A stretch of 64,000 nt of DNA from an uncultured Pelagibacteraceae bacterium. GTDB lineage: Bacteria > Pseudomonadota > Alphaproteobacteria > Pelagibacterales > Pelagibacteraceae. The stretch is taken from positions 1-64,000 of the forward strand of contig CACFQR010000007.1 in NCBI GenBank assembly GCA_902568465.1. Reading direction: 5' to 3'. The notes under the pieces were generated by a model, which did no database searches, was not told the DNA's origin, and worked only from the letters and a program-made list of their open reading frames with translations. Position 1 is the first letter of the stretch. The number at the start of each line of letters is the position of its first letter. The translations under genes were made by a program, and so were the position numbers. Below are positions 39,560 to 49,991 of the stretch, in pieces.

Positions 39560-40030
39560 ATGTCTAGAAAAAATAGAGCTCCGAAAAGAATATTTTATCC
39601 TGACGCAAAATACAGATCTGCAATTTTATCAAAATTTATTAATTTTATTATGTATGATGGAAAAAAATCCACTGCTGAAAAAATTATTTACACTACATTA
39701 GATCAAATCCAAGAAAAAACAAAACAGGATCCTATAAAAGTTTTTAATGATGCAATTAACAACGTTAGACCAAATTTAGAGGTAAGATCAAGAAGAGTGG
39801 GTGGAGCAACTTATCAAGTTCCAGTTGAAGTTAATACTAAACGTTCACAAACACTAGCATTAAGATGGCTACTTGAGGCTTCTAGAAAAAGAAAAAATAA
39901 AACAATGTCAGATAAATTATTTAATGAATTGATGGACGCTTATCAAAATAAAGGATCAGCGATTAAAAAAAGAGAAGATACTCATAGAATGGCAGAGTCA
40001 AATAAGGCTTTTGCACATTACAGGTGGTAA
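39560..40030 (+). CDS. rpsG: 30S ribosomal protein S7
   Basis: 156 residues. It organises the 3' major domain of 16S rRNA near the E and P sites. The RNA-binding segments include [19 protein letters not shown]-like [20 protein letters not shown] and [17 protein letters not shown], and the protein ends with [20 protein letters not shown], typical for the family. 4 bp after rpsL and 3 bp before fusA. Confidence 0.97.
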   Translation: MSRKNRAPKRIFYPDAKYRSAILSKFINFIMYDGKKSTAEKIIYTTLDQIQEKTKQDPIKVFNDAINNVRPNLEVRSRRVGGATYQVPVEVNTKRSQTLALRWLLEASRKRKNKTMSDKLFNELMDAYQNKGSAIKKREDTHRMAESNKAFAHYRW

Positions 40031-40033
40031 CAA

Positions 40034-42109
40034 ATGGCTAGAACTCATAATTTAGAAAAATATAGAAACATCGGGATAATGGCTCATATTGATGCTGGAA
40101 AAACTACCACCACTGAAAGAATATTATATTATACCGGAAAAAGTCACAAAATTGGTGAAGTACATGATGGTGCTGCTACAATGGATTGGATGGAGCAGGA
40201 ACAAGAGCGAGGAATTACAATTACATCAGCTGCAACAACTTGCTTTTGGAGAGAACACAGAGTTAACATTATAGATACACCAGGCCATGTAGATTTCACA
40301 ATAGAAGTTGAAAGATCTTTAAAAGTTTTAGATGGCGCCATTTGTGTATTTGATGGAGTAGCTGGAGTAGAACCTCAATCAGAGACCGTATGGCGACAAG
40401 CAGATAAATATAAAGTTCCTAGAATCTGTTTTGTTAACAAGTTAGATAGAACCGGCGCAGATTTTTTCATGTGCGTAGATATGATTAAAGAAAGATTAGG
40501 TGCTAAACCTTTAGTAATGCAGATTCCTGTAGGAATAGAATCGTCACTAAAAGGAGTGGTTGATTTAATTAAAATGAAAGCAGTTATATGGAAAGATGAA
40601 AAATTAGGTGCTGAATTCGAATATGTAGAAATACCAGCAGAGTTAAAAGAGCAGGTGGATAAATATAGAAAAGAATTAGTCGAAACAGCTGTAGAGCAAG
40701 ATGAAAAGTTGATGGATGATTATTTAAATGGAAAAGAAATATCAGAAAAAGATTTAATATCTTGCGTAAGAAAAGGATGTTTAAAATTTGATTTTGTACC
40801 AGTTTTTACAGGATCAGCATTTAAAAACAAAGGAGTACAGCCTTTACTAGATGCTGTTGTTGATTTTTTACCAAGCCCTAAAGATATTGGATCTATAAAA
40901 GGTACAAAACCGAATTCAAAAGATGAATTAGAAAGAAAATTCGATGATAAAGAGCCCTTTTCAGCATTAGCTTTTAAAGTTGCTACAGATCCATTTGTTG
41001 GAACTTTAACTTTTATAAGAATTTATTCAGGTACGCTTAAGTCAGGAACAGGAATTTATAATACATCAAAAGATAAAGAAGAAAGAGTTGGAAGAATGCT
41101 TTTAATGCATGCCAACAGTAGAGAAGATATAAAAGAGGCAAATGCTGGTGATATAGTAGCCCTTGCTGGACTAAAATTTACTATTACAGGGCATACTCTA
41201 GCAGACGAAAATGATCCAGTCATACTAGAGCCTATGGATTTCCCAGACCCGGTCATTGAAATTGCTGTTGAACCTAAAACTAAAGGTGATCAAGAAAAAA
41301 TGGGAGAAGCTTTAGGTAGGTTAGCAAGAGAAGATCCTTCTTTTAGAGTAACCTCAGATGAAGAATCCGGACAAACTATAATAAAAGGAATGGGTGAACT
41401 TCATCTGGACATTATTGTTGATAGAATGAAAAGAGAATTTAAAGTGGAAGCTAATATAGGTGCACCACAAGTAGCTTATAGGGAGACAATATTAAAACCA
41501 TCAAATAATACCTACATACATAAAAAACAAAGTGGTGGAGCAGGTCAATTTGCAAAAGTTGAATTATCGGTTGAACCTTTACCTCCAGGCAAAGGTAGAG
41601 AAATTGAAAATAAAATTAAAGGAGGAGCGATTCCAAAAGAATTCATTCCAGGAGTAGAAAAGGGAATAGAAAGTGTTGCCGATAGTGGAATATTGGCAGG
41701 ATTTCCTTTAATAGATTACAAAGTAACTATTATTGATGGCTTGCATCATGACGTTGACTCTAGCGTTTTAGCTTTTGAAATTGCATCAAGACACTGTTTT
41801 AAAGAAGCTTGCACAAAGGCATCTTTAAAACTTTTGGAGCCGATGATGAGAGTTGAAGTTGTAACACCAGAAGATTATATGGGAGATGTTATTGGAGATC
41901 TTAATAGTAGACGCGGTCAAGTTTCCACAACAGATAAAAGAGGTAATGCTACAGTAATAAGTGCAATGGTTCCTCTTGCTAATATGTTTGGTTATATAAA
42001 TAATCTTAGATCAATGTCACAAGGTAGAGCTGCTTATTCAATGTTTTTTGATCATTATGAAAAAGTCCCTCAAAATGTTCAAGATGAAGTAACAAAGAAA
42101 CTGGCATAA
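40034..42109 (+). CDS. fusA: Elongation factor G
   Basis: 691 residues, the GTPase that moves tRNAs and mRNA on the ribosome. G1 is AHIDAGKTT (near 17-25), G2 includes [11 protein letters not shown]3 is DTPGHVDF and G4 is NKLDR. Domains II-V follow with normal length, including the domain IV loop region GGAGQFAKV. rpsJ begins 4 bp later, without tuf in between, so the str and S10 clusters are joined. Confidence 0.98.
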   Translation: MARTHNLEKYRNIGIMAHIDAGKTTTTERILYYTGKSHKIGEVHDGAATMDWMEQEQERGITITSAATTCFWREHRVNIIDTPGHVDFTIEVERSLKVLDGAICVFDGVAGVEPQSETVWRQADKYKVPRICFVNKLDRTGADFFMCVDMIKERLGAKPLVMQIPVGIESSLKGVVDLIKMKAVIWKDEKLGAEFEYVEIPAELKEQVDKYRKELVETAVEQDEKLMDDYLNGKEISEKDLISCVRKGCLKFDFVPVFTGSAFKNKGVQPLLDAVVDFLPSPKDIGSIKGTKPNSKDELERKFDDKEPFSALAFKVATDPFVGTLTFIRIYSGTLKSGTGIYNTSKDKEERVGRMLLMHANSREDIKEANAGDIVALAGLKFTITGHTLADENDPVILEPMDFPDPVIEIAVEPKTKGDQEKMGEALGRLAREDPSFRVTSDEESGQTIIKGMGELHLDIIVDRMKREFKVEANIGAPQVAYRETILKPSNNTYIHKKQSGGAGQFAKVELSVEPLPPGKGREIENKIKGGAIPKEFIPGVEKGIESVADSGILAGFPLIDYKVTIIDGLHHDVDSSVLAFEIASRHCFKEACTKASLKLLEPMMRVEVVTPEDYMGDVIGDLNSRRGQVSTTDKRGNATVISAMVPLANMFGYINNLRSMSQGRAAYSMFFDHYEKVPQNVQDEVTKKLA

Positions 42110-42113
42110 TATT

Positions 42114-42422
42114 ATGGAAAAACAACATATAAGAATACATTTAAGAGCTTATGATAATAAAATTTTAGACCTATCAACAATTGAAATTGTTAATACGGCT
42201 AAACGAACTGGCGCTCAAGTTAAAGGACCAATACCCCTTCCCACAAAAAAAGAAATATTTACAGTATTAAGATCTCCACACATAGATAAAAAAAGTAGAG
42301 AGCAGTTTGAAACAAGAACACATAAGAGACTAATTGATATTATGGAACCAACCCCACAAACTGTTGAAGCTTTGATGAAACTTGATCTAGCTTCAGGAGT
42401 TGATATAGAAATTAAATTGTAA
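42114..42422 (+). CDS. rpsJ: 30S ribosomal protein S10
   Basis: 102 residues, normal length. Begins [18 protein letters not shown] and carries the long loop [29 protein letters not shown] that reaches into the 30S head. S10 (NusE) also binds NusG and antitermination complexes. First gene of the S10 cluster; no S10-leader-sized gap precedes it (4 bp after fusA), so L4-type autocontrol at this position is unlikely. Confidence 0.97.
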   Translation: MEKQHIRIHLRAYDNKILDLSTIEIVNTAKRTGAQVKGPIPLPTKKEIFTVLRSPHIDKKSREQFETRTHKRLIDIMEPTPQTVEALMKLDLASGVDIEIKL

Positions 42423-42429
42423 GGTAATT

Positions 42430-43224
42430 ATGAGTATAGGATTAATAGGAAAAAAGATTGGTATGACTAGAGAGTTTTTTGAATCTGGAATAGTCATTCC
42501 TGTAACAGTTCTGTCTGTAGAGAAGGGTCGAATACTAGATGTAATTACAAAAGAAAAAAGAGGCTACAACGCTATTCAAGTTGGGTTTGGTAAAATTAAA
42601 AATTCAAAGTTGACTAAGCAAATGAAAGGTTTTTTTGCTAAAAAATCTACTGAACCAAAAAAATTCTTAAAAGAATTTAGAGTGGAAAATACAGCTGATT
42701 ATAAAACAGGAAACGAAATAGGTATTGAGCTTTTTAAAGATCAAAAATTTGTTGATATATCTTCAAAAACTATAGGAAAAGGCTTCGCCGGCGTAATGAA
42801 AAGACATAATTTTTCTGGATTAAGAGCTTCTCACGGTGTTTCCGTTTCTCATAGAGCACATGGATCTACAGGTCAAAACCAAGATCCTGGAAAAGTTTTT
42901 AAAGGAAAAAAAATGGCTGGTCATATGGGAGACAAGTTAAGAACAATTCAAAATCTTGAAGTTATTAAATTTGATACAGAAAATAATCTAATCTTTGTTA
43001 AAGGCTCTGTGCCTGGCTCAAAAAACTCATCAGTCTTAATTCAAAAGACTGCAAAAAGTATAAATAGAAGTACTACGATTGAAAGAATGAAGAAAAACTT
43101 AACTGAAACAGTAGACAGTGGTAAAAAGTCAAAAACTGTAAAAGCAACTCCTGAAAAAAAACCAGAAACTAAAGTTGATGATAAAAAGAAAGTAGAAACA
43201 AAAAGTAAAGAAGTAAAAAAATGA
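42430..43224 (+). CDS. rplC: 50S ribosomal protein L3 with charged C-terminal tail
   Basis: 264 residues. Residues 1-210 are a standard L3, starting GLIGKKIGMTREFFESG and with RASHGVSVSHRAHGSTGQNQDPGKVFKGKKMAGHMG, the loop that nears the peptidyl-transferase centre. About 50 extra residues follow, Lys/Glu/Thr-rich and without hydrophobic core (KATPEKKPETKVDDKKK). The tail is probably disordered. Its last codons overlap rplD by 4 bp. Confidence 0.97.
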   Translation: MSIGLIGKKIGMTREFFESGIVIPVTVLSVEKGRILDVITKEKRGYNAIQVGFGKIKNSKLTKQMKGFFAKKSTEPKKFLKEFRVENTADYKTGNEIGIELFKDQKFVDISSKTIGKGFAGVMKRHNFSGLRASHGVSVSHRAHGSTGQNQDPGKVFKGKKMAGHMGDKLRTIQNLEVIKFDTENNLIFVKGSVPGSKNSSVLIQKTAKSINRSTTIERMKKNLTETVDSGKKSKTVKATPEKKPETKVDDKKKVETKSKEVKK

Positions 43225-43847
43225 AACATAAAGTAATAAATATAGAGGGTAAGCAAATAAGCGACATCGAATTGTCTGATAAAATTTTTTCGATAAAACC
43301 TAATAAAAATGTATTGCAAAGAATTGTAGATTGGCAAATTAATCATTTGAAACCAAGGTTAGCTAAAACAAAGCAAAGAAATGAAATTAAAGGATCGACA
43401 GCAAAAATATATGCACAAAAAGGCACAGGTGGAGCAAGACATTCAAGTAGAAAAGCACCTCTATTTGTTGGTGGAGGTGTAGCTCACGGACCAAAGGGTA
43501 ATGTATATAAAGTAAAAAAAATAAATAAAAAAATGAGAAAAATAGGTCTTATGCAAGTTTTATCACAAAAAAATAGCACTAATTCACTATTTGTTTTGGA
43601 AGATTTGAAAACTGAAATTAACAAAACTAAAATTTTTAATAATTTCTTGTTAAAAAACAAACTTAAGAATTCGTTAATAGTTTTTGATAAAAATTCAAAA
43701 CTTAAAGTACAAAAGTCAGTACAAAACATTCCAGATCTTAAGATTATTGAGCAAGATGGTGCAAATGTATACGATCTTTTAAAATATAAAAATGTTGTAT
43801 TTACTATTTCTTCGATCAAATCTCTTCAAGAAAGATTATCAAAATGA
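43221..43847 (+). CDS. rplD: 50S ribosomal protein L4
   Basis: 208 residues. The globular domain flanks a long loop, seen in RQRNEIKGSTAKIYAQKGTGGARHSSRKAPLFVGGGVAHGP-type sequence (residues about 50-92), which lines the exit tunnel. In E. coli it also represses the S10 operon; no matching leader is seen here. Overlaps rplC and rplW by 4 bp each. Confidence 0.96.
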   Translation: MKHKVINIEGKQISDIELSDKIFSIKPNKNVLQRIVDWQINHLKPRLAKTKQRNEIKGSTAKIYAQKGTGGARHSSRKAPLFVGGGVAHGPKGNVYKVKKINKKMRKIGLMQVLSQKNSTNSLFVLEDLKTEINKTKIFNNFLLKNKLKNSLIVFDKNSKLKVQKSVQNIPDLKIIEQDGANVYDLLKYKNVVFTISSIKSLQERLSK

Positions 43848-44137
43848 AAAAAATAAACTTTTTAGACACAATAATTTCTCCTTCTATAACAGAAAAAGCA
43901 ACATCACTATCAGAGTATAATAAAATAGTTTTTAAAGTAGATAAACAGGCTAACAAAAAATCAATTAAAAAAAGTATAGAAAAAATTTTTAAAGTAAATG
44001 TTATTAAAGTTAATACTATCTACATGAAGGGAAAAACAAAATTTGTTAGAGGAAGAAAAACAAAAAAGCCTAGTTATAAAAAAGCTATTGTTACATTAAA
44101 AAAAGGTCAAAATATTGATCTTGCTACTGGAATTTAA
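43844..44137 (+). CDS. rplW: 50S ribosomal protein L23
   Basis: 97 residues. It has the compact fold with ISPSITEKATSLSEYNKIVFKVD and VNTIYMKGKTKFVRGRKTKKPSYKKAIVTLK. It sits at the tunnel exit and is the docking site for trigger factor and SRP. Overlaps rplD by 4 bp and precedes rplB by 3 bp. Confidence 0.96.
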   Translation: MKKINFLDTIISPSITEKATSLSEYNKIVFKVDKQANKKSIKKSIEKIFKVNVIKVNTIYMKGKTKFVRGRKTKKPSYKKAIVTLKKGQNIDLATGI

Positions 44138-44140
44138 ATT

Positions 44141-44971
44141 ATGGCCTTAAAAAATTTTAAATCATACACAAAATCTACAAGGGGTACTGTTTTAGTAGAT
44201 AGAGAAAACATTTGGAAAGGTAAGCCTATGAAGTCCCTTACCTTTGGCAAAGTATCTACTGGAGGCCGAAACAATTTGGGAAGGATTACTTCAAGACATA
44301 AAGGTGCAGGTCATAAAAATAAATTTAGAATGGTCGATTTTTACAGAAAAAAAGATGATATGAAAGCTAAGATTGAAAGAATTGAATACGATCCAAATCG
44401 TTCTGCTTACTTAGCCTTGATAAAATATGAGGATGGAGTTCAAAATTATATTCTGGCCCCTAATAATATTAAAATTGGTGACGAAGTGGTTTCAGGAAGA
44501 ACTAAAGATATTAAAATTGGTAATTGCATGCCTTTAAGCGATATACCTGACGGAACTGATATACATAATGTTGAATTAGCACCTAATGGCGGTGGAAAAT
44601 TAGCTAGATCAGCAGGATCTTCAGCACAAACATCAGGAATGGATGATAATTATAGAGTGATAAAACTATCATCGGGGGAAATTAGAAAAGTTATTAATAC
44701 TGCAAGAGCTACTATCGGAACAGTCTCTAATGCTGATCACCAAAATATTAAAATAGGTAAAGCGGGAAGAAATAGATGGAAGGGAAGAAGACCTCAGTCA
44801 AGAGGAGTTGCGATGAACCCTGTAGATCACCCGCACGGAGGTGGGGAAGGTAAAACTTCAGGTGGAAGAAGCCCAGTTTCTCCATGGGGACAATCTGCAA
44901 AAGGTTTAAAAACTCGCAAAAACAAAAGAACAAATAAATATATAATTTCAAGAAGGAAAAAGAGAGGTTAA
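44141..44971 (+). CDS. rplB: 50S ribosomal protein L2
   Basis: 276 residues. It is needed for subunit joining and peptidyl-transferase activity. The conserved C-terminal stretch GVAMNPVDHPHGGGEGKTSGGRSPVSPWG includes the His that is essential in other bacteria. The N-terminal part has the RNA-binding ITSRHKGAGHKNKFRMVDF-like block. Length is normal. 7 bp before rpsS. Confidence 0.98.
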   Translation: MALKNFKSYTKSTRGTVLVDRENIWKGKPMKSLTFGKVSTGGRNNLGRITSRHKGAGHKNKFRMVDFYRKKDDMKAKIERIEYDPNRSAYLALIKYEDGVQNYILAPNNIKIGDEVVSGRTKDIKIGNCMPLSDIPDGTDIHNVELAPNGGGKLARSAGSSAQTSGMDDNYRVIKLSSGEIRKVINTARATIGTVSNADHQNIKIGKAGRNRWKGRRPQSRGVAMNPVDHPHGGGEGKTSGGRSPVSPWGQSAKGLKTRKNKRTNKYIISRRKKRG

Positions 44972-44978
44972 TTAGCAT

Positions 44979-45341
44979 ATGTCAAGAGCTGTATGGAAAG
45001 GTCCGTTTGTAGATCCAAGTTTGATTAAAAAAGTTGAAAAACTTAAAAATCAAACTAATAAAGCTCCAATAAAAACTTGGTCAAGAAAATCCACAATAAT
45101 ACCAGAATTTGTTGGACATAGCTTTTTAATACATAACGGAAAAAAATTTATACCAATAAAAATCTCTGAAGAAATGGTTGGGCATAAATTAGGCGAATTT
45201 TCACCTACTAGACAGTTTTCAGGCCACACTCCAGCTGACAAAAAGGCAGCTCAAGAGTCAACTGCAGCTGCACCGACAACAGATGCAGCTAAAGCCGCAG
45301 CACCAAAACCTAAAGAAGGAAGTTCAGATGTCAAAAAATAA
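44979..45341 (+). CDS. rpsS: 30S ribosomal protein S19 with Ala-rich C-terminal tail
   Basis: 120 residues against about 92 in most bacteria. The first 90 are standard ([65 protein letters not shown]). An added tail of about 30 Ala/Pro/Lys-rich residues follows ([19 protein letters not shown]). The last 14 bp overlap rplV. The tail begins where the normal end would be, which suggests an extension rather than a frameshift inside the domain. Confidence 0.95.
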   Translation: MSRAVWKGPFVDPSLIKKVEKLKNQTNKAPIKTWSRKSTIIPEFVGHSFLIHNGKKFIPIKISEEMVGHKLGEFSPTRQFSGHTPADKKAAQESTAAAPTTDAAKAAAPKPKEGSSDVKK

Positions 45342-45711
45342 AAATACAGTTAAAGCTATAAACAGAAACGTTAGATCTAGCCCTAGAAAAGTCAATTTAT
45401 TGCTTAAACATATCAGAGGTAAAAAGGTAGATGTAGCAATAAGAGATCTTAGTTTCGCAAGACAAAGAATAGCTTTTGACATAAAAAAAACTGTTCAATC
45501 TGCAATTGCTAATGCAGAAAATAATAATCAATATGATATTGATAATTTATATGTTAGCGAAGCATACGTTGGAAAATCTATTGTATTAAAAAGATTTAGA
45601 CCTAGAGCAAAAGGAAGAGCAAGCGCCATAAGAAAACCTTTTAGCAATGTTACGATAATTTTATCTGAAAAAAATTTAAAGAAAGAGGAGTCTCATGGGA
45701 CAAAAGGTTAA
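45328..45711 (+). CDS. rplV: 50S ribosomal protein L22
   Basis: 127 residues from ATG 45328, overlapping rpsS by 14 bp; the frame is open further upstream but that would lie within the S19 tail and is not family-like. Core signatures are [19 protein letters not shown] and [35 protein letters not shown], the latter forming the loop that lines the exit tunnel. Its end overlaps rpsC by 17 bp. Confidence 0.95.
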   Translation: MSKNKNTVKAINRNVRSSPRKVNLLLKHIRGKKVDVAIRDLSFARQRIAFDIKKTVQSAIANAENNNQYDIDNLYVSEAYVGKSIVLKRFRPRAKGRASAIRKPFSNVTIILSEKNLKKEESHGTKG

Positions 45712-46375
45712 TCCAATTGGTTTCAGACTAGGAATAAACAGAGATTGGGATTCGATTTGGTTTGCTAAAAAAAGAGATTACGGAAGTCTTTTAATAGAAG
45801 ATTTTAAAATTAGAGATTATGTAAAAAGAAATATTACTAACTCTGGGGTATCTCAAGTGATTATTGAACGTAAAGCTAAAAAATGTATTGTTTCAATATA
45901 TACTTCAAGACCTGGTTTTGTAATTGGAAAAAAAGGTTCTGATATAGATAAAATTAAGAAAAAATTATCAAGGATTTCAAAAAGCGAAATTGTTCTTAAT
46001 ATAAAAGAGGTTAAAAAACCTGAATTAAATTCGTATCTTGTTGCAGAAAATATTGCACAACAGCTTGTTAAAAGAATAGCTTATAGAAGAGCAATGAAAA
46101 GAGCCATGCAATCAGCACTAAGACTTGGAGCAAAAGGTATTCGAGTATGTTTAGCTGGTAGACTAGCTGGAAATGAAATAGCAAGAACTGAGTGGTTAAG
46201 AGAGGGAAGCGTGCCTTTACACACTTTAAGAGCTGAGGTCGATTATGCTGAAGCTGAAGCCTTAACTACATATGGTATCATAGGTGTAAAAGTTTGGATA
46301 TATAAAGGTGAAGTTTTTTCAAAAGAAAAAAACAATTTAAAGGAAACTAAAAATGTTACAACCAACAAGAACTAA
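45695..46375 (+). CDS. rpsC: 30S ribosomal protein S3
   Basis: 226 residues. It starts [19 protein letters not shown], the family N-terminus, and has the KH domain with [21 protein letters not shown] (GXXG at VIGKKG). The C-terminal half carries [20 protein letters not shown] and [20 protein letters not shown]. It lines the mRNA entry channel. Overlaps rplV by 17 bp and rplP by 23 bp. Confidence 0.97.
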   Translation: MGQKVNPIGFRLGINRDWDSIWFAKKRDYGSLLIEDFKIRDYVKRNITNSGVSQVIIERKAKKCIVSIYTSRPGFVIGKKGSDIDKIKKKLSRISKSEIVLNIKEVKKPELNSYLVAENIAQQLVKRIAYRRAMKRAMQSALRLGAKGIRVCLAGRLAGNEIARTEWLREGSVPLHTLRAEVDYAEAEALTTYGIIGVKVWIYKGEVFSKEKNNLKETKNVTTNKN

Positions 46376-46760
46376 ATATAGAAAAGCGCATAAAGGAAGA
46401 ATTCATGGCCACGCAACAAGGGCTGCCGTATTAAATTATGGACAATATGGACTTAAAGCTATGCAGCCTGAAAGAATTATAGGTAAACAAATAGAAGCGG
46501 CAAGAGTAGCGTTAACAAGATACATGAAAAGAACTGGAAAAGTATGGACTAGAATTTTTCCAAATATACCTGTTTCAAAAAAACCCACAGAGGTAAGAAT
46601 GGGAAAAGGAAAAGGTTCACCTGAATATTGGGCATGCAGAGTTAAACCTGGAAGAATTATATTCGAGGTAGATGGTATCGATGAAGCTACAGCAAGAATT
46701 GCGCTATATAAGGCTTCAGCAAAATTGCCTATTAAGACTAAATTTATTAAGAGATTTTAA
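46353..46760 (+). CDS. rplP: 50S ribosomal protein L16
   Basis: 135 residues, starting [20 protein letters not shown]. It has the conserved [34 protein letters not shown] and the loop [23 protein letters not shown]. It positions tRNA at the A and P sites. Overlaps rpsC by 23 bp, so translation is coupled. Confidence 0.97.
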   Translation: MLQPTRTKYRKAHKGRIHGHATRAAVLNYGQYGLKAMQPERIIGKQIEAARVALTRYMKRTGKVWTRIFPNIPVSKKPTEVRMGKGKGSPEYWACRVKPGRIIFEVDGIDEATARIALYKASAKLPIKTKFIKRF

Positions 46761-46762
46761 TT

Positions 46763-46954
46763 ATGAAAAGTCAAGAAATTAAAAAATTAACTGTTGATGA
46801 GCTTAATAATAAAATTCAATCTCTAAAAAAAGATTTGTTTAATAATAGGTTTAAAAAAGTGAGCGGGCAACTAGAAGATACTGCGAAGGTATCAAAAATG
46901 AAAAGAGATGTAGCAAAACTTTTTACGGCATTAAATAATAGAAAGAAAAAATGA
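46763..46954 (+). CDS. rpmC: 50S ribosomal protein L29
   Basis: 63 residues, two helices, rich in Lys and Leu: LTVDELNNKIQSLKKDLFNNRFKKVSGQLEDTAKVSKMKRDVAKLFT matches the family pattern. It lies near the tunnel exit. Stop overlaps the rpsQ ATG by 4 bp. Confidence 0.95.
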   Translation: MKSQEIKKLTVDELNNKIQSLKKDLFNNRFKKVSGQLEDTAKVSKMKRDVAKLFTALNNRKKK

Positions 46955-47181
46955 CTAAAAAAATACTAGAAGGAAAAGTTATTAAAGATCAAAATAATAA
47001 AACTATAACAGTTTTAGTAAAAAGAAGATTTCCTCATCCCTTTTTTGGTAAAATAATTACATCTTCTAAAAAATATCATGCACATGATGAAACAAATAAG
47101 TTTAAAGTTGGCGATATTGTTAAAATTATAGAGTCAAAACCATTTTCTAAAAAAAAAAGATGGGAGGTTATTAATACATAA
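46951..47181 (+). CDS. rpsQ: 30S ribosomal protein S17
   Basis: 76 residues, OB-fold: [43 protein letters not shown] and [22 protein letters not shown]. It binds 16S rRNA early in assembly. Overlaps rplN by 1 bp (TAATG). Confidence 0.96.
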   Translation: MTKKILEGKVIKDQNNKTITVLVKRRFPHPFFGKIITSSKKYHAHDETNKFKVGDIVKIIESKPFSKKKRWEVINT

Positions 47182-47549
47182 TGATTCAAGTACAAACAGA
47201 ATTAAACGTTGCAGATAATACAGGAGCTAGAAGAGTTGAATGTATAAAAGTACTTGGCGGGTCGAAAAGAAGATTTGCTTCAATCGGAGATATGATTGTA
47301 ATTAGTGTTAAAGAAGCGATTCCTACAGGAAAAGTTAAAAAGGGCTCAGTTCATAAAGCTGTTATAGTAAGAACTCGAAAAGCCATTTACAGAAATGATG
47401 GAAGCAAAGTTAAATTCGACAACAACGCAGTAGTTATTACCGATGATAAAGGTGAGCCTATAGGAACTCGAATATTTGGACCGGTTACGAAAGAATTAAG
47501 ATCAAAAGGCCAAACAAAAATCATTTCTCTTGCTCCGGAGGTACTATAA
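47181..47549 (+). CDS. rplN: 50S ribosomal protein L14
   Basis: 122 residues. It has [19 protein letters not shown]-type N-terminal sequence and [19 protein letters not shown] with [20 protein letters not shown]. It contacts 23S rRNA at the subunit interface. Normal length. 2 bp before rplX. Confidence 0.97.
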   Translation: MIQVQTELNVADNTGARRVECIKVLGGSKRRFASIGDMIVISVKEAIPTGKVKKGSVHKAVIVRTRKAIYRNDGSKVKFDNNAVVITDDKGEPIGTRIFGPVTKELRSKGQTKIISLAPEVL

Positions 47550-47551
47550 TT

Positions 47552-47803
47552 ATGATTAAAAAAGGTAACCAGGTTGAAGTAATTTGCGGAAAAGACAAAG
47601 GCAAAAAAGGAGAGGTAATTGAGATTTTTAGAGCAGAAAATCGTGCCAAGGTCAAAGGAATAAACATGATTAAGAAACACGAGAAAACAACAAAAGAAAA
47701 AAAAGGTGGAATAATAACAAAGGAAAACTTTATAAATATTTCTAATTTAAAAAGTTTAGAAACTAAAATTGATGATAAAAAAAAAATAAAGGCTAAGAAA
47801 TGA
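47552..47803 (+). CDS. rplX: 50S ribosomal protein L24 (short)
   Basis: 83 residues, about 20 fewer than the usual 100-105. The KOW motif [42 protein letters not shown] is intact. The missing part is the C-terminal stretch that normally follows KGGIITKE. It binds 23S rRNA near the exit tunnel and starts early assembly. Its end overlaps rplE by 4 bp. Confidence 0.93.
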   Translation: MIKKGNQVEVICGKDKGKKGEVIEIFRAENRAKVKGINMIKKHEKTTKEKKGGIITKENFINISNLKSLETKIDDKKKIKAKK

Positions 47804-48366
47804 TACCAAGATTAAAAGAGCAATATGAAAAAACAATGATAGAAAACATAAAGAAAAAATTTTCTATGAAAAATAGGTATATGGTTCCTAAAATACTCAA
47901 AATAGTTCTTAATATGGGATTAGGACCAGATGCTAATGATAAAAAAAAATTACAGAATTGCATAGAAGATATGTCATTAATAAGTGGCCAAAAACCAATT
48001 GTTACAAGATTTAAAAAATCTATTTCTAATTTCAAATCTCGAAAAGGGTCTTCTGCTGGAGTTAAGGTAACATTAAGAAAAAAAAGAATGTACGAGTTTA
48101 TGGATAGATTAGTTAATATTGCTCTACCTCGTATAAAAGATTTTAGGGGTTTAAGCGTAAAAGGTTGCGATAACTTTGGTAATTATAGTTTTGGTATAAA
48201 AGAACATATAATTTTTCCTGAAATAAATTTCGATAAAGTAGATAGAATAAGGGGAATGGACATTACAATAGTGACAGATGGAAAAGATAAAAAACAAACG
48301 TTAGCACTATTAGAGTTAATGAACTTTCCATTTATTAAAGAAAAAAGTGGAAAAAAGGATAATTAA
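47800..48366 (+). CDS. rplE: 50S ribosomal protein L5
   Basis: 188 residues. It binds 5S rRNA. The sequence [41 protein letters not shown] is the expected start, and the later [26 protein letters not shown] and [33 protein letters not shown] segments match the family. It starts at the ATG overlapping the rplX stop. Confidence 0.96.
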   Translation: MIPRLKEQYEKTMIENIKKKFSMKNRYMVPKILKIVLNMGLGPDANDKKKLQNCIEDMSLISGQKPIVTRFKKSISNFKSRKGSSAGVKVTLRKKRMYEFMDRLVNIALPRIKDFRGLSVKGCDNFGNYSFGIKEHIIFPEINFDKVDRIRGMDITIVTDGKDKKQTLALLELMNFPFIKEKSGKKDN

Positions 48367-48369
48367 TTT

Positions 48370-48675
48370 ATGGCTAAAACAAGCGCAATAGAAAGAAATT
48401 TAAAAAGAATAAAATTAGTAGAAAAATTTCGTAAAAAAAGAGAGAAATTAAAAAAAATAATTAAAAATAAGAAATTACCTCTAGACGAAAGATTTAATGC
48501 TCAATTAAAACTTTCTAAGCTACCAAAAAATTCAGCGAAAATACGTATTCGAAATCGATGTGAAATAACAGGAAGACCTCACGGAGTATATAGAAAATTG
48601 AAAATCTCACGAATTGCTCTAAGGCAACTTGCTTCGTCAGGTAAAATTCCTGGTATGACGAAATCAAGTTGGTAA
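48370..48675 (+). CDS. rpsN: 30S ribosomal protein S14 (zinc-free long type)
   Basis: 101 residues with no CXXC pairs, so it belongs to the C- type. It ends [40 protein letters not shown], the family C-terminus. The N-terminal half is a Lys-rich helix. It sits in the 30S head beside S19. Confidence 0.95.
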   Translation: MAKTSAIERNLKRIKLVEKFRKKREKLKKIIKNKKLPLDERFNAQLKLSKLPKNSAKIRIRNRCEITGRPHGVYRKLKISRIALRQLASSGKIPGMTKSSW

Positions 48676-48700
48676 AAAAAGATGAAAGGAAAATAAAAAT

Positions 48701-49099
48701 ATGGCTTTAGTAGACCCTATAGGGGACATGATAACAAGAATAAGAAATGGACAAATGAGAATGTTGACCAATGTAAAAATACCTAGTTCAAAATTTAGAG
48801 TGAAGATATTAGATGTGCTTAAACAAGAAGGATATATATCAGGATATAAAATTATATCTGACTCACAAAATAAAGGAATTTTAACTGTTGATTTAAAATA
48901 TGACAATGGATCACCTGTAATTAAAGAAATTAAGAGAATTTCTAAACCTGGAAGAAGAATTTATGCAAAAGCAAGCAGTATTCCAAAAATACAAAACGGA
49001 TTAGGTTTAGCTATTGTTTCTACTTCTAAAGGAATTATGACTGATAACGATGCCAGAAATCAAAATATAGGCGGCGAAATAATTTGTAGGGTGTTTTAA
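48701..49099 (+). CDS. rpsH: 30S ribosomal protein S8
   Basis: 132 residues. It has the start DPIGDMITRIRNGQMR and the conserved end LGLAIVSTSKGIMTDNDARNQNIGGEIICRVF. S8 organises the central domain of 16S rRNA and in E. coli represses the spc operon at rplE; no matching leader was identified. 25 bp after rpsN and 2 bp before rplF. Confidence 0.97.
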   Translation: MALVDPIGDMITRIRNGQMRMLTNVKIPSSKFRVKILDVLKQEGYISGYKIISDSQNKGILTVDLKYDNGSPVIKEIKRISKPGRRIYAKASSIPKIQNGLGLAIVSTSKGIMTDNDARNQNIGGEIICRVF

Positions 49100-49101
49100 T
49101 T

Positions 49102-49641
49102 ATGTCAAAGCTAGGTAAAAAACCAATCAATATTCCAAAAGACACAAAGGTTAAAGTTGAGTCTGGCAAGTTAATTTTGACTGGACCCAAGGGTTCAAAA
49201 GAATTAACTATTAATGATAAAATCTTTTCAACTTCTATTTCAGATAACAATAGTTTGATTTTAAAAATTCTTAAAAAAAACGAAACATCAAAAATTTTAT
49301 GGGGCACAACAAGAAGTATCATTAATAGTGCTATTGTTGGAGTTACTTCAGGACATGAAAAAATATTAGAACTATCAGGTGTTGGTTTTAGAGCGACTCT
49401 AAAAGGAGATATTTTGAATTTACAGTTAGGCTTTAGTCATGACACTACATATAAAATACCAAAGGATATTAAATTAACTGTTGAAAAAAGTACAATTATC
49501 AAAATTAATGGCGTAGACAAAGAGTTAGTAGGTAAAGTTTCATCTGAAATTAAAATGTTAAAACCTGTTGAACCATATAAAGCTAAAGGTATCAAGGAAA
49601 GAGGCCAATACGTTTTAAGGAAAGAAGGTAAAAAGAAGTAA
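49102..49641 (+). CDS. rplF: 50S ribosomal protein L6
   Basis: 179 residues, two similar domains: the first ends near [19 protein letters not shown], the second contains [23 protein letters not shown] and [24 protein letters not shown]. Binds near the sarcin-ricin loop. The stop overlaps the rplR ATG by 1 bp. Confidence 0.97.
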   Translation: MSKLGKKPINIPKDTKVKVESGKLILTGPKGSKELTINDKIFSTSISDNNSLILKILKKNETSKILWGTTRSIINSAIVGVTSGHEKILELSGVGFRATLKGDILNLQLGFSHDTTYKIPKDIKLTVEKSTIIKINGVDKELVGKVSSEIKMLKPVEPYKAKGIKERGQYVLRKEGKKK

Positions 49642-49988
49642 TGATATTAACATCAAAGAAGAAAAGAGCTCAAAGAGTTAGAAAAAAAGTAAAAAAGAAC
49701 AATAGTGAGAGATTTAGACTTTCAGTATTTAGATCAAGTAAAAACATTTCAGCTCAAATTATTGATGATATTAATAGTAAAACACTTGTTTCTACTACGT
49801 CGATTAACAAAAAAAAAGATAACAAAAATAAAAAAATTGATTTGTCAATCTTAGTAGCTGAAGACTTGGCCAAAAAGGCATTAGAAAAGAAAATTACTAA
49901 GGTTTATTTTGACAGAGGAAGTTATAAATTTCATGGTAGAGTTAAACTTTTTGCAGAAACTCTAAGAAAGAATGGTTTAAATTTTTAA
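49641..49988 (+). CDS. rplR: 50S ribosomal protein L18
   Basis: 115 residues. Lys/Arg-rich N-terminus then [22 protein letters not shown] and [28 protein letters not shown], the 5S rRNA-binding core and end of the family. A short Lys/Asn insertion ([11 protein letters not shown]) is likely lineage-specific. Works with L5 on 5S rRNA. Confidence 0.95.
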   Translation: MILTSKKKRAQRVRKKVKKNNSERFRLSVFRSSKNISAQIIDDINSKTLVSTTSINKKKDNKNKKIDLSILVAEDLAKKALEKKITKVYFDRGSYKFHGRVKLFAETLRKNGLNF

Positions 49989-49991
49989 ATT

